Positions 6,094-13,674 are shown, numbered from the stretch's first letter. The stretch is 13,674 nt of DNA from JBEKVE01 sp049514335 (GCA_049514335.1 JBEKVE010000083.1:1-13674), one strand, 5' to 3'. A program made the numbers and translations. Notes: generated from the sequence alone by a model not told the origin.

Positions 6094-6977
6094 GCCACGG
6101 CCTCCCGGAACACCTCGGACAGCCGGCGTCGCTCGAAGCCGAACTGCTCGACGCTCCCCGCCGCCATGGCGGCCGCCAGGACGGCCTGGGGATCGGTGCT
6201 GTCGTCGAGGACGAGCCGCACGGCGCCGGCGTCGACCCGTGACACGGTGGCACCCTCGAGGTGGGTGGCCCAGGTGCCGGCCCAGTCCCCGGCCACCTTC
6301 ACCACGAGGCGGCGCCGCCCGGCGGTGGTGAGCTCCTCGACCGTCCCCGAGGCCACCAGGTGCCCGTGGTCGATGATGGCGACGGACTGGCACAGGTCCT
6401 CCACCAGGTCGAGCTGGTGGCTCGAGAACAGCACGCCCCGCCCCGCGGCAGCCTGCTCTTCGAGCACACCGCTCACGGCGTCGACGCCCACCGGGTCGAG
6501 GCCTGACAGCGGCTCGTCCAGCACCACCAGCTCCGGATCGTGCACGAGGGCGGCGGCCAGCTGCACCCGCTGCTGGTTGCCGAGGGACAGGGCCTCGACC
6601 TTGCTGGTGGCACGGTCAGCCACGCCCAGCCGCTCGAGCCATTCCAGCGTGGCCGGCCCGGCCTTGTCCGCTTCGACGCCGTGCAGACGAGCCAGGTACT
6701 CGATCTGCTCGGCCACCACCATGTTCGGGTACAGGCCGCGCTCTTCGGGCATGTAGCCGAAGCGGCGGCGGTCCGCCGCCGTCACCGTGGCACCGCGCCA
6801 GCGCACCGTGCCGGACTCCAACTCGACCAGGTCGAAAACGGCGCGCATGGCGGTCGTCTTCCCCGAACCGTTGGGCCCGAGGAAGCCGAAGACCTCGCCG
6901 GGGGGCACGGTGAACGACAGGTGGTCGAGAGCGACGACGTCGCCGTAGTGACGGACGAGGCCGTCCAGCTCGAGCAT
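6090..6977 (-). CDS. ABC transporter ATP-binding protein (NatA-like), 295 aa
   Basis: The cytoplasmic ATPase that powers the adjacent permease. Walker A is GPNGSGKTT at residues 34-42. The signature LSLGNQQ is at 130-136, Walker B LVVLDEP at 150-156, the D-loop SGLDP follows, and the H-loop is SSH with His187. The signature departs from LSGGQ but matches the LSxGNQQ form of the NatA-like subgroup. That subgroup also has the GYMPEERGLYPNM Q-loop region seen at 74-86 and a DUF4162-like C-terminal domain (about 215-295). The ATG overlaps the nucleosidase stop by one base (TGATG) and the gene's own stop overlaps the permease start. It is therefore the third gene of a four-gene operon. Confidence 0.95.
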   Translation of the reverse strand: MLELDGLVRHYGDVVALDHLSFTVPPGEVFGFLGPNGSGKTTAMRAVFDLVELESGTVRWRGATVTAADRRRFGYMPEERGLYPNMVVAEQIEYLARLHGVEADKAGPATLEWLERLGVADRATSKVEALSLGNQQRVQLAAALVHDPELVVLDEPLSGLDPVGVDAVSGVLEEQAAAGRGVLFSSHQLDLVEDLCQSVAIIDHGHLVASGTVEELTTAGRRRLVVKVAGDWAGTWATHLEGATVSRVDAGAVRLVLDDSTDPQAVLAAAMAAGSVEQFGFERRRLSEVFREAVA

Positions 6978-7558
6978 CAGGAGCGTCCGCCGGCGCCGTC
7001 GGCGGCGCTCCAGTCGTCGAAGGCCGACCGCAGCCCGCGCAGGGCGGCCAGGCCCTTCAACAGGCCCACCGCCACGTTGCCGGCCGTGTCGGCCACCACC
7101 CGCACCACCACCAGGCGCTGGTCACCGAGGGCGCCCGCCACCCAGGACGACTCCATGTCGACGGCCAGCGCCCCGCTGCGGGCCAGCTCGGCCCGGCGCT
7201 CACCGTGCACGAGGGTGGTCGACGACACGACGGGGCCGAGGTGGACCCGGCGCCCGTTCCGGCGCAGGGCGTCCGCCACCGCCTCGGCGTCGCCCCCGTG
7301 CAGCGCCAGGTCGTCACCCTCGGGTCCTCGCACGGACGTGGCCACCACCACCTCGCCCGGTTGCAGATCGGCGTGGAGCCCCCCGGAGATGCCGGCCAGC
7401 ACCACGGGGGCGCCGGCGTCGAGGCGTGCCGCCAAGGCACACGCCGCCGGTTGTGCCCGGCGGTGGCCCATGCCGATGCGCACCACGCCTCCCCCGAGCG
7501 CCAGGGCCTCGAGGCGCATGGCGGCGACCACGGTGGTGGACGGCCCGGTGCGCGCCAC
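6977..7558 (-). CDS. HpnG-like nucleosidase/phosphorylase (PNP_UDP superfamily), 193 aa
   Basis: The fold starts with STTVVAAMRLEALAL (strand 1 with the family's A-M-x-x-E). It continues through VRIGMGHRRA and VVLAGISGGLHADLQPGEVVVA (residues 52-73, the glycine-rich phosphate/ribose region) to AVDMESSWVA, where Met135 and Glu136 are the ribose-binding pair of the superfamily. It most resembles short HpnG-type enzymes, which remove adenine from adenosylhopane, and distantly MTA/SAH nucleosidases. No hopanoid gene is present here, so the substrate is open. I chose GTG 7558, four bases after the lhr stop, because strand 1 must precede Met14; the open frame upstream to 7636 overlaps lhr and is not needed. 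No good ribosome site is seen, so translation probably depends on coupling to lhr. Confidence 0.82.
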   Translation of the reverse strand: MARTGPSTTVVAAMRLEALALGGGVVRIGMGHRRAQPAACALAARLDAGAPVVLAGISGGLHADLQPGEVVVATSVRGPEGDDLALHGGDAEAVADALRRNGRRVHLGPVVSSTTLVHGERRAELARSGALAVDMESSWVAGALGDQRLVVVRVVADTAGNVAVGLLKGLAALRGLRSAFDDWSAADGAGGRS

Positions 7559-7562
7559 CGGC

Positions 7563-10500
7563 TCAGGCGGGCGTGGAGCGCACGGGCCGACCAGCGCCGG
7601 CGCGCCCGTCGCCGTGCTCGTCCACCAGTGCCACACCGTCGCGGTAGGTGACCCAGTTGGTGCGCACCGCCGTGACCCGGGGGCCGGGGAGGACGATGCC
7701 CACCAGGTTGAGCGGGTCGGCGGCGCTCAACCGGACGGTCTGCCCCGTCCGCTCGGACCGTCGCACGCGGCGCAGCTCGTCGACGGCCTCGGCCAGCGCG
7801 TACTGCTCGCCGGCGAGGCCGTGCACGAACCGCCCGCCGCGCGCCACGCCGCGTGCCTCGAGGCGGCGCAGGGCCCAGATGATCTCGCGCCAGGGAAGCG
7901 CCAGGCTCTCGCGCGCCATGAGGTCCCAGAACACGACGCCCCAGCGGGCGAGCAGCTGCCCCGCCACCTGCTCGGCCAGGCTGTCGCGGTCGAGCTCCTC
8001 GGCGTCCCAGCTGAGCGCGCCGGCGGCGGGCAGGAGGGCCCAGCGCCCCTCGCCCCCCTCGCGCCGGGTCGGCGCCCGTCGCCCCCCGGGACGCAGACGC
8101 TGCTCGTGGCGGTGGCGGCGCTTCCACGCGTCGCGCGCCGACAGCAGGGAGCGCACCGCTTGGAAGCCGTCGGCGGTGACCAGACCGCGTGCCACCAGGT
8201 CCCACAACCCTTCCTCCACCTCCACCGGCAATCGCCCGGTGGCGCCGCGCAGCTCGGCGTGGAACATGGCCCCGTGGGTGCGCAGGGCGTCGAGCACCTC
8301 GCGGGCCGGCCCGTGGGCGGGTTCGGCGGCGGTGGCGTCGCCGCGCGCCGCCCGCAGCAGCCAGGGGAGGTCCTCGCGCAGGGCGAAGGTGACGGGTGTG
8401 GCGCGCGACGGCGTGGCCGAGCCCCGCCGCGGCGCGTCGTCGCTGTCGGTGGCACGCGCTGCCAGGCGGCCCCACACCAGGTCGCCGGCCAGGCACAGGT
8501 CCTCGAGCCACCGGGGCTGGTAGCCCTCGACGCGGGCCGGGAGCACCGACTCCTCCCATGCGCCGGCCGGGATTTCGAACCCCTGGAGCTGGTCCACCAC
8601 GGCCAGGACGCCGGCCCGCCCCTGGCGGCGCGCCGAGGGGTCGACGTGCTGCCACTGCAACAGGAAGCGCATGAATTCCTGCGCCGTGACCGGCTCGATC
8701 TCGCGCCGCAGGCGGTGCTGGGTGTAGGAGTGGATCCGCGCCAGGAGTCGCCGGGCGCACCACTGCTCGACCTCTTCGTCACCGGCCGGGTCGAAACGGC
8801 CCCGCATGGCGAACCCCTCGGCTTCGAGGCGACCCAACCCGACCTGGACCCGCGTGGTCGCCAGGGCGGTGCGCGCCGCCAGCTCGGCCACGGTGACGGG
8901 CCCGGTGACGTCGAGGTGGCCGCGCACCGTCTCCGCCGCCACGACGTCGGCGTCGAGGGGCTCGGTCGCCGCGTCACCGCCGGCGCCGTCGGTGACGCCG
9001 AGCACGTCGGCGTCCGCCATGCCGAGCACGTCGGCGACCACGGAGGTGGGCGGGTCGTGGCGGGCTGACGGGAAGAGCACCTCGACCCAGGACCGGCGCT
9101 CGGTCGCGTACCAGAGCCCGGGAGGAGCGGGGGAGGGATCACCCGGGGTCGGAGGTGACACCGTCCCGGCCCGTCCGGCCGACACCAACTGGGCGAACCA
9201 CGGGGCGAGGTGCTCCTCGGGCCGCCACACCACGGTCGACAGCAGCAGGTCGTGAAGCTCTTCCGGGCCGCGCAGGTCGGGAGCGGCTTCGGACCGGACT
9301 CGGTCGAGGGCGTCGGGATCGAGGCGCCCGAGCGCCTCGGCGTGCAACGGCAGACCGCGGCGCAGCTGCACCGCACGCGTGCGGCGCTCCTCGAGCGGCG
9401 CGTCGTCGAGGAAGGTGTAGGGCTTGCCGTTCAGGATCTCGTGGGAGAGCACCGACGGTGTCGACGAGTCCACGAAATGCACGGAGAGATCTCCGGCCTC
9501 GAGGCGCTCGAGCACGGCGACGAGCCCGTCGATGTCCATGGCCTCGTGCAGGCAGTCGAGCAGGGTCTGGCGCACGATGACGTGGTCGGGGATGACGATG
9601 GGACCGCCCGGGGTGTTCTCCTGGCACGCCGCCAGGGCGGGGAAGACGGCAGCCATGAGGTCGTCGGCCTCCATGCGCTGCACGGGCAGGGGGTTCTTCT
9701 TGCCGCCGCGGAAGCGCAGTATGGCGAGCGACCGGTTCAGGTTCCAGCGCCAGCGGGAGGCGAACATGGGAGACGCCAGCACCGCTTGGCGCAACACGCT
9801 CTCGGCCGTCTCCGACCGCAGCAGTCGCGGCGCGCTGTCGAGGGGGAAGCTGTGCTGGGGCCCGAGCGACAGGACCACGGCGTCGTCGTTCGCCGCCGCC
9901 TGCAGCTCGAAGTCGAAGGTGGCGCAGAAGCGCTTGCGCAACGCCAGACCGAACGCCCGGTTGATGCGCCCGCCCAAGGGGGCGTGCACCACCATCTGCA
10001 TGCCACCCGCCTCGTCGAAGAAGCGCTCGAACACGATGTGGTCGCGGGTCGGGAGCACGCCCAGCTCCCCGAGCGCGGCCGTCAGGTACTGCGCCAGCTG
10101 CTCGGCGGCGTCGGCGTCGATGCCGCACGACTCCTCGAGGTGCCGGGCCGCCGCCGCCACATCCTGCCCATCCTTGTCGCCACCACCCACGATGCCCTCG
10201 ACCGCCCGGCGCAGCTCCGACACCTCCTCGGAGAGCTCCTCGGTGCGGCTGGGCGCCTCCCCGACCCAGAACGGGATGGTGGGATGCGCACCTTCGGCGT
10301 CGGTCACCCGCACCTCGCCCTGGGTGACACGGCGCACACGCCACGAATGGGTGCCGAGGAGGAACACGTCGCCCACCATCGACTCGATGGCGAAGTCCTC
10401 GTTGACCGTCCCCACCGGCGTGTCGTCGGGCTCCGCCACCACCCGGTAGTCGCCCACCTCGGCGATGGCGCCGCCGCTCGTGAGAGCGGCGAGGCGGGCG

Positions 10501-11966
10501 CCGCGTCGGGGCCGCAGCACACCGTTCACGCCGTCGCGGTGCACGTAGGCCATGCGCTTGCCCCGACCGGTGGTGATGCCCTCCGACACGAGCTCGACCA
10601 CGGCGTCGAAGTCGGTCCGGTCGAGCTCTGCATAGGGGGCGGAGCGGCGCACCAGCTCGAAGAGGCCGTCCTCGTCCCACTCCTCGGCCCCGGCCACCTC
10701 GGCCACGATCTGCTGGGCCAGGATGTCGAGCGGCGCCACGGGCGGGCAGGTGGCGTCGAGGCGACCGGCGCGCACCGCCGCCAGCAACCCCGCGCACTCC
10801 ACCAACTCGTCGCGCGTCATGGGGTAGAGGATCCCCTCCGGCGTGCCGCTGCGCGAGTGGTTGGACCGCCCCACCCTCTGGAGGAACGTGGCGATGGCGC
10901 GCGGCGAACCCACCTGGCACACGAGCTCCACCGGACCGACGTCAATCCCCAGCTCGAGCGAGGCCGTCGCCACCAGTGCCCGCAGGTCCCCGGCCCGCAG
11001 GCGGTCCTCGACGCGCAGGCGACGGTCCTTGGACAGGCTGCCGTGGTGGGCGGCGACCTGCTCGGGGCCGAGCCGTTCGCCCAACAGGTGTGCCAGGCGC
11101 TCGGACATGCGCCTGGTGTTCACGAACACCAGGGTGGTGCGGTGGGCGCGCACGTGGTCGGCGATGCGATCGATGACCTCGCCGAGCTGCTCGGTGGAGG
11201 CCACGGCGGCGAGCTCGGTGTCGGGCAGCTCGATGCGGACCTTCAGGGCGCGGGCGTGGCCGCAGTCGACGATGGCGGCGTGGCGTCCCGCACCGGATCC
11301 GGTGAGCAGCCGGGCGGTCTGTTCGATGGGGCGCTGTGTGGCGGACAGGCCGATGCGCTGCGGACGCGAACCGTGCTGGAGGTGCTCGAGGCGCTCGAGG
11401 GTGAGTGCCAGGTGCGAGCCGCGCTTGTCGCGGGCGAGCGCGTGGATCTCGTCGACGATGAGCGTGCGCACGTCCCCCAGCACGGCCCGGCTTCGCTCGG
11501 CGGTCACCAGGAGGTAGAGGCTCTCGGGCGTGGTGACGAGGAACGTGGGGGGATGCTTGACCATGGCCGTGCGCGCCCCGCTGGTGGTGTCGCCGGTGCG
11601 CACCGCCACCGTGATGGGCGCCACGGGCAGGCCCATGTCGCGCGCTACAGCGGCGATCTCCTGAAGCGGGCGTTCCAGGTTCTGCTGGATGTCGACGGCC
11701 AGGGCCTTGAGCGGCGACACGTACACGACCCGGGTGCCGGCGATGTCCTCACCGGCCTCGTGGGCGCGGTAGGCGGCGTCGATGGCGACGAGGAACCCGG
11801 CCAGGGTCTTGCCCGACCCGGTGGGGGCGGCGATGAGGGTGTCGGTGCCGCCGGCGATGAGCGGCCACCCCTGCTCCTGGGGGTCCGAGGGGCCGTCGGG
11901 GAAGCGCCGGGCGAACCACGCCGCCACCGCCGGGTGGAAACGGGCCAGGACGCCGGTGGGGGTCAT
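7563..11966 (-). CDS. lhr: Lhr-family ATP-dependent helicase, full-length (about 1467 aa)
   Basis: A superfamily 2 helicase that translocates 3'-to-5' on single-stranded DNA and unwinds RNA:DNA hybrids in characterised mycobacterial Lhr. Visible motifs: Walker A AAPTGSGKT (46-54), Ia YVSPLKALA (82-90), II DEIH (172-175), III SAT (208-210) and VI QRVGRSNH (about 375-385). A winged helix and DEAD/H-associated domain follow, then the long Lhr C-terminal domain. That domain's landmarks include GRFVHGLAGEQYAL and SAADPLNLVGIVLPG near the end. Length matches full-length actinobacterial Lhr (about 1500 aa). An acidic linker near residue 1000 (ADADVLGVTDGAGGDAA) separates the halves. I chose ATG 11966 (MTPTGVLARFHP). 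ATG 11975 and a possible leaderless GTG at 11996 are in frame and would add 3 or 10 residues. It is the first gene of the operon. Confidence 0.95.
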   Translation of the reverse strand: MTPTGVLARFHPAVAAWFARRFPDGPSDPQEQGWPLIAGGTDTLIAAPTGSGKTLAGFLVAIDAAYRAHEAGEDIAGTRVVYVSPLKALAVDIQQNLERPLQEIAAVARDMGLPVAPITVAVRTGDTTSGARTAMVKHPPTFLVTTPESLYLLVTAERSRAVLGDVRTLIVDEIHALARDKRGSHLALTLERLEHLQHGSRPQRIGLSATQRPIEQTARLLTGSGAGRHAAIVDCGHARALKVRIELPDTELAAVASTEQLGEVIDRIADHVRAHRTTLVFVNTRRMSERLAHLLGERLGPEQVAAHHGSLSKDRRLRVEDRLRAGDLRALVATASLELGIDVGPVELVCQVGSPRAIATFLQRVGRSNHSRSGTPEGILYPMTRDELVECAGLLAAVRAGRLDATCPPVAPLDILAQQIVAEVAGAEEWDEDGLFELVRRSAPYAELDRTDFDAVVELVSEGITTGRGKRMAYVHRDGVNGVLRPRRGARLAALTSGGAIAEVGDYRVVAEPDDTPVGTVNEDFAIESMVGDVFLLGTHSWRVRRVTQGEVRVTDAEGAHPTIPFWVGEAPSRTEELSEEVSELRRAVEGIVGGGDKDGQDVAAAARHLEESCGIDADAAEQLAQYLTAALGELGVLPTRDHIVFERFFDEAGGMQMVVHAPLGGRINRAFGLALRKRFCATFDFELQAAANDDAVVLSLGPQHSFPLDSAPRLLRSETAESVLRQAVLASPMFASRWRWNLNRSLAILRFRGGKKNPLPVQRMEADDLMAAVFPALAACQENTPGGPIVIPDHVIVRQTLLDCLHEAMDIDGLVAVLERLEAGDLSVHFVDSSTPSVLSHEILNGKPYTFLDDAPLEERRTRAVQLRRGLPLHAEALGRLDPDALDRVRSEAAPDLRGPEELHDLLLSTVVWRPEEHLAPWFAQLVSAGRAGTVSPPTPGDPSPAPPGLWYATERRSWVEVLFPSARHDPPTSVVADVLGMADADVLGVTDGAGGDAATEPLDADVVAAETVRGHLDVTGPVTVAELAARTALATTRVQVGLGRLEAEGFAMRGRFDPAGDEEVEQWCARRLLARIHSYTQHRLRREIEPVTAQEFMRFLLQWQHVDPSARRQGRAGVLAVVDQLQGFEIPAGAWEESVLPARVEGYQPRWLEDLCLAGDLVWGRLAARATDSDDAPRRGSATPSRATPVTFALREDLPWLLRAARGDATAAEPAHGPAREVLDALRTHGAMFHAELRGATGRLPVEVEEGLWDLVARGLVTADGFQAVRSLLSARDAWKRRHRHEQRLRPGGRRAPTRREGGEGRWALLPAAGALSWDAEELDRDSLAEQVAGQLLARWGVVFWDLMARESLALPWREIIWALRRLEARGVARGGRFVHGLAGEQYALAEAVDELRRVRRSERTGQTVRLSAADPLNLVGIVLPGPRVTAVRTNWVTYRDGVALVDEHGDGRAGAGRPVRSTPA

Positions 11967-11987
11967 CGGCCCCATTGCAGCATCGGC

Positions 11988-11998
11988 ATGTGACACAT
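11988..11998. promoter_or_regulatory. Short palindrome in the lhr/LLM divergent promoter region
   Basis: ATGTGACACAT is a perfect inverted repeat of five bases around a central A. It lies just upstream of the ATG start chosen for lhr and would cover the alternative leaderless GTG. It could be an operator, but at 11 bases it may be chance. Confidence 0.2.
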
Positions 11999-12003
11999 TC
12001 CGG

Positions 12004-12009
12004 AGCGTA
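12004..12009 (-). promoter_or_regulatory. Candidate -10 element for the lhr operon
   Basis: On the reverse strand TACGCT (TANNNT form) lies seven bases before an in-frame GTG at 11996-11994. An ATGACG at 12025-12030, matching TTGACA in four positions, sits 15 bp upstream; that spacer is shorter than usual. If used, lhr would be transcribed leaderless or with a very short leader. Confidence 0.35.
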
Positions 12010-12048
12010 CCGGCGTACACGCAGCGTCATGGAGGGTAGACAGGAGTC

Positions 12049-12921
12049 GTGCGGATCGGCGTGGTGTTCCCCCAGACCGAGATCGGGCCCGAGGTGGCTG
12101 CGGTGCGCCGCTACGCCCAGGGGGTGGAGGAGCTCGGGTTCGGCCACCTGCTCGCCTACGACCACGTGGTGGGGGCCGACCCCGCCGTGCACCAGGGCTG
12201 GAACGGCCCCTACGACGTGCACACCACGTTCCACGAGCCCTTCACCCTGTTCGGCTTCCTGGCCGGGGTGTGCGGGCTCGACCTCGTCACCGGCATCATC
12301 ATCCTGCCCCAGCGCCAGACGGCCCTGGTGGCGAAGCAGGCCGCCGAGGTGGACCTCCTCACCCGCGGGCGCTTCCGCCTGGGCGTCGGCCTGGGGTGGA
12401 ACGCGGTGGAGTACGAGGCACTGGGCAGGTCCTTCACCGACCGGGGCCGGCGGGTCGAGGAGCAGGTGGAGCTGTTGCGCCGGCTGTGGACCGAGCCCAG
12501 CGTCACCTATGCGGGCACCGACGAGCGTGTCACCGGGGCCGGGATCGCCCCCCTGCCGGTGCAGCGGCCCATCCCCATCTGGTTCGGGGCGGCGTCCCCC
12601 GCCGCCTACCGGCGGGCCGGACGCCTGGCCGACGGGTGGTTTCCCCAGGTTCCCCCGGGCCACGGGCTCGAAGAGGCCCGCGACACCGTTGACCAGGCGG
12701 CACGCGCCGCGGGGCGCGACCCGGCCACGCTGGGCATGGAGGGCAGGGTGAGTTGGGGCGCAGGCGGTCTCGGCAAGCTGCTCGAGCAGATCGAACGCTG
12801 GCGCGGCGCCGGCGCCTCCCACCTGTCGGTCAACACCATGGGGGCGGGCTTGGCCTCCCTCGACGACCACCTCACCGCTTTGCAGCAGGTGGCGGAGGCT
12901 CTGGACCTGTTCGCCCCCTGA
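12049..12921 (+). CDS. LLM class F420-dependent oxidoreductase, 290 aa
   Basis: A luciferase-like monooxygenase-fold enzyme of the actinobacterial group that uses reduced cofactor F420. The sequence opens MRIGVVFPQTEIG (strand 1) and passes GFGHLLAYDHVVG (strand 2; Asp/His conserved) and LDLVTGIIILPQRQTALVAKQAAEVDLLT. The diagnostic GRFRLGVGLGWNAVEYEALG follows, with PIPIWFGAASPAAYRRAGRLADGWFP (cofactor phosphate region) in the second half. The length is typical of the TIGR03619-like subgroup. The actual substrate is not predictable; such enzymes reduce or oxidise a wide range of small molecules. The GTG start at 12049 has AGGAG two bases upstream and GGAGGG further back. It diverges from lhr and appears monocistronic. 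Confidence 0.92.
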   Translation: MRIGVVFPQTEIGPEVAAVRRYAQGVEELGFGHLLAYDHVVGADPAVHQGWNGPYDVHTTFHEPFTLFGFLAGVCGLDLVTGIIILPQRQTALVAKQAAEVDLLTRGRFRLGVGLGWNAVEYEALGRSFTDRGRRVEEQVELLRRLWTEPSVTYAGTDERVTGAGIAPLPVQRPIPIWFGAASPAAYRRAGRLADGWFPQVPPGHGLEEARDTVDQAARAAGRDPATLGMEGRVSWGAGGLGKLLEQIERWRGAGASHLSVNTMGAGLASLDDHLTALQQVAEALDLFAP

Positions 12922-12951
12922 GGTTCGCCGGTTCGCCCCGTGTGGTTCGCC
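12909..12951 (+). repeat. Short direct repeats GGTTCGCC
   Basis: GGTTCGCC occurs three times: at 12922-12929, immediately again at 12930-12937, and at 12944-12951 after six bases. A 7-base version, GTTCGCC, ends the LLM coding region at 12909-12915. The cluster fills the first part of the gap before the lipoprotein gene. It could be slippage-derived or a binding-site array. Confidence 0.6.
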
Positions 12952-13024
12952 CTCGACGCCATGTCGGGCCCGCCGCTCCCGGGGGATGCCGCCCGGCGCG
13001 GTCCGAGGCTGCGACACTGAGGCG

Positions 13025-13612
13025 ATGTCGGCGCCGCGCACAAAGAGACGTCCACTCGGTCTGACCGGAGCAGGAGTGCTGGCGGTGGGCTTCGGCTCGC
13101 TGCTGGCGGCCTGCTCCGGATCGGGGGGGACGGGGACGACCACCACCACTCCGGTCGCCTCGACATCGACCGCCTCGACAGCCACCACCGCCGCGGGGTC
13201 GTCGTCCACCTCGGCCACGACCACCACGGCGCAGACGACCGGGACCCAGAACCTGGTCGTCACCGCTTCCCTGCGCACCCAACTGGTGGCGGCCGGAGCC
13301 AGCCTGAACAGCCTGGCGCCATCGGACTACACGGGTCTGGTGGCGGGGACGACGTACTACGCCTACGACGCCGCCAGCGCCACGTACTGGGCCGCGGGCG
13401 GCCTGGTGCCGAGCGAGTCCTCGCAGCAGGCCCAGGTGTCGGTGCAGGACGACGGGTCCTACCTGCTGTTCCAGCGAACGGCGTCGGGGTCGTGGAAGGC
13501 GCAGTCCGACGGGCTCGGTGGCGTCGGTGGGACGCCGTGCCCGAGCGACCTTCCCGCCGCCGTCGTCTCGGTGTGGGGCTGGGCCCCCGGGACGTGCCGC
13601 CCGCCGCAGTGA
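13025..13612 (+). CDS. Lipoprotein with Thr/Ser-rich linker, 195 aa, function unknown
   Basis: A lipoprotein signal peptide is clear: basic n-region (RTKRR, residues 5-9), hydrophobic core to residue 27, and lipobox LAAC with the acylated Cys at 30. Roughly residues 31-77 form a low-complexity Gly/Thr/Ser/Ala linker of the kind often O-glycosylated in actinobacterial surface lipoproteins. A small globular domain of about 115 residues follows (NLVVTASLRTQLVAAGASLN, then TYYAYDAASATYWAAGGLVP). Cys172 and Cys191 near the end probably form a disulfide. I recognise no domain. It would sit on the outer face of the cytoplasmic membrane. ATG 13025 was chosen because it places the n-region normally; the frame is open upstream to 12986. 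A GACACT box six bases before the ATG could be a weak leaderless -10. Confidence 0.82.
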   Translation: MSAPRTKRRPLGLTGAGVLAVGFGSLLAACSGSGGTGTTTTTPVASTSTASTATTAAGSSSTSATTTTAQTTGTQNLVVTASLRTQLVAAGASLNSLAPSDYTGLVAGTTYYAYDAASATYWAAGGLVPSESSQQAQVSVQDDGSYLLFQRTASGSWKAQSDGLGGVGGTPCPSDLPAAVVSVWGWAPGTCRPPQ

Positions 13613-13674
13613 CGTTCCCCCGACCGTGGTGGCCGGGCAGGGCGGCGCCGGGTACGGTCCACCGGCACATCGGC
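13613..13674. other. Terminal intergenic sequence, nothing assigned
   Basis: The last 62 bases hold no gene that I can support. A TANNNT-type TACGGT at 13653-13658 on the forward strand could be the -10 of a gene starting beyond the window. Confidence 0.3.

Noticed and set aside
6540..9068. An 842-codon forward-strand frame spanning the ABC ATPase, nucleosidase and lhr
   Set aside because: It runs antisense across three well-supported genes and shows no motifs; a GC-driven shadow.
9210..11993. A 927-codon open frame on the forward strand opposite lhr
   Set aside because: The reverse strand carries all helicase motifs. This frame has composition bias (His, Gly, Arg, Val) and no recognisable domain, and long antisense frames are expected at this GC content.
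12036..12041. TAGACA as a leaderless -10 for the LLM gene
   Set aside because: It lacks the conserved final T and is followed by an AGGAG ribosome site, so a leadered transcript is at least as likely.
13140..13240. ACC/ACG-rich near-repeats as a candidate microsatellite or CRISPR-like array
   Set aside because: They encode the Thr/Ser linker of the lipoprotein; spacing and units are irregular.
11749..13278. A 509-codon reverse-strand frame across the LLM and lipoprotein genes
   Set aside because: The forward strand encodes a clear LLM enzyme and a clear lipoprotein here; the reverse frame has no motifs.

Overview
This is a very GC-rich window with strongly biased third codon positions. It has GTG starts, overlapping stop/start junctions, an F420-type LLM oxidoreductase, a full-length Lhr helicase and -10-like TANNNT boxes set 6-7 nt from start codons. 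Together these point to an actinobacterium. The gene repertoire would suit an Acidimicrobiia-like lineage, but that placement is an inference from gene style and not from a marker gene. There is no IS element, CRISPR array, tRNA, rRNA or phage module. The window reads as an ordinary, densely packed chromosomal segment.

Layout, left to right. (1) Positions 1-1310: two unrelated SAM-dependent methyltransferases, divergently transcribed; the left one runs off the window edge. (2) 1328-2242 (-): an LpqC/PHB-depolymerase-like alpha/beta-hydrolase. Divergent from it, at 2466-2762 (+), is a 98-aa dimeric alpha/beta-barrel protein with a GATAAT promoter candidate. (3) 2866-3186 (+): a 106-aa protein with a single N-terminal membrane helix and a pilin-like look. 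It converges on a Prx5-type peroxiredoxin (3244-3726, -). A 16-bp perfect palindrome lies over the end of the peroxiredoxin gene. (4) 3883-4713 (+): a secreted LppX/LprG-like protein, preceded by a 10-codon upstream reading frame whose stop overlaps its start. (5) 4732-11966 (-): a tight four-gene operon read right to left: Lhr helicase, HpnG-like nucleosidase/phosphorylase, ABC ATPase, ABC-2 permease. The junctions are a 4-nt gap, a 1-nt overlap and a 4-nt overlap. (6) 12049-12921 (+): an LLM-class F420-dependent oxidoreductase diverging from lhr. (7) 13025-13612 (+): a lipoprotein with a Thr/Ser-rich linker.

How the genes work together: the only clear functional unit is the ATPase/permease pair, a NatAB-like ABC-2 exporter. 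The link to the nucleosidase and Lhr is co-transcription only, with no known shared pathway. The rest look like independent housekeeping or accessory genes: oxidative-stress defence, F420 redox chemistry, and cell-envelope lipoproteins or secreted proteins.

I did not find a convincing new multi-gene system. The points most worth a second look are the coupled leader ORF at 3854-3886, several apparently leaderless promoters, the orphan pilin-like protein, and the unusual partners of lhr. No stretch longer than about 225 bases is without a gene.
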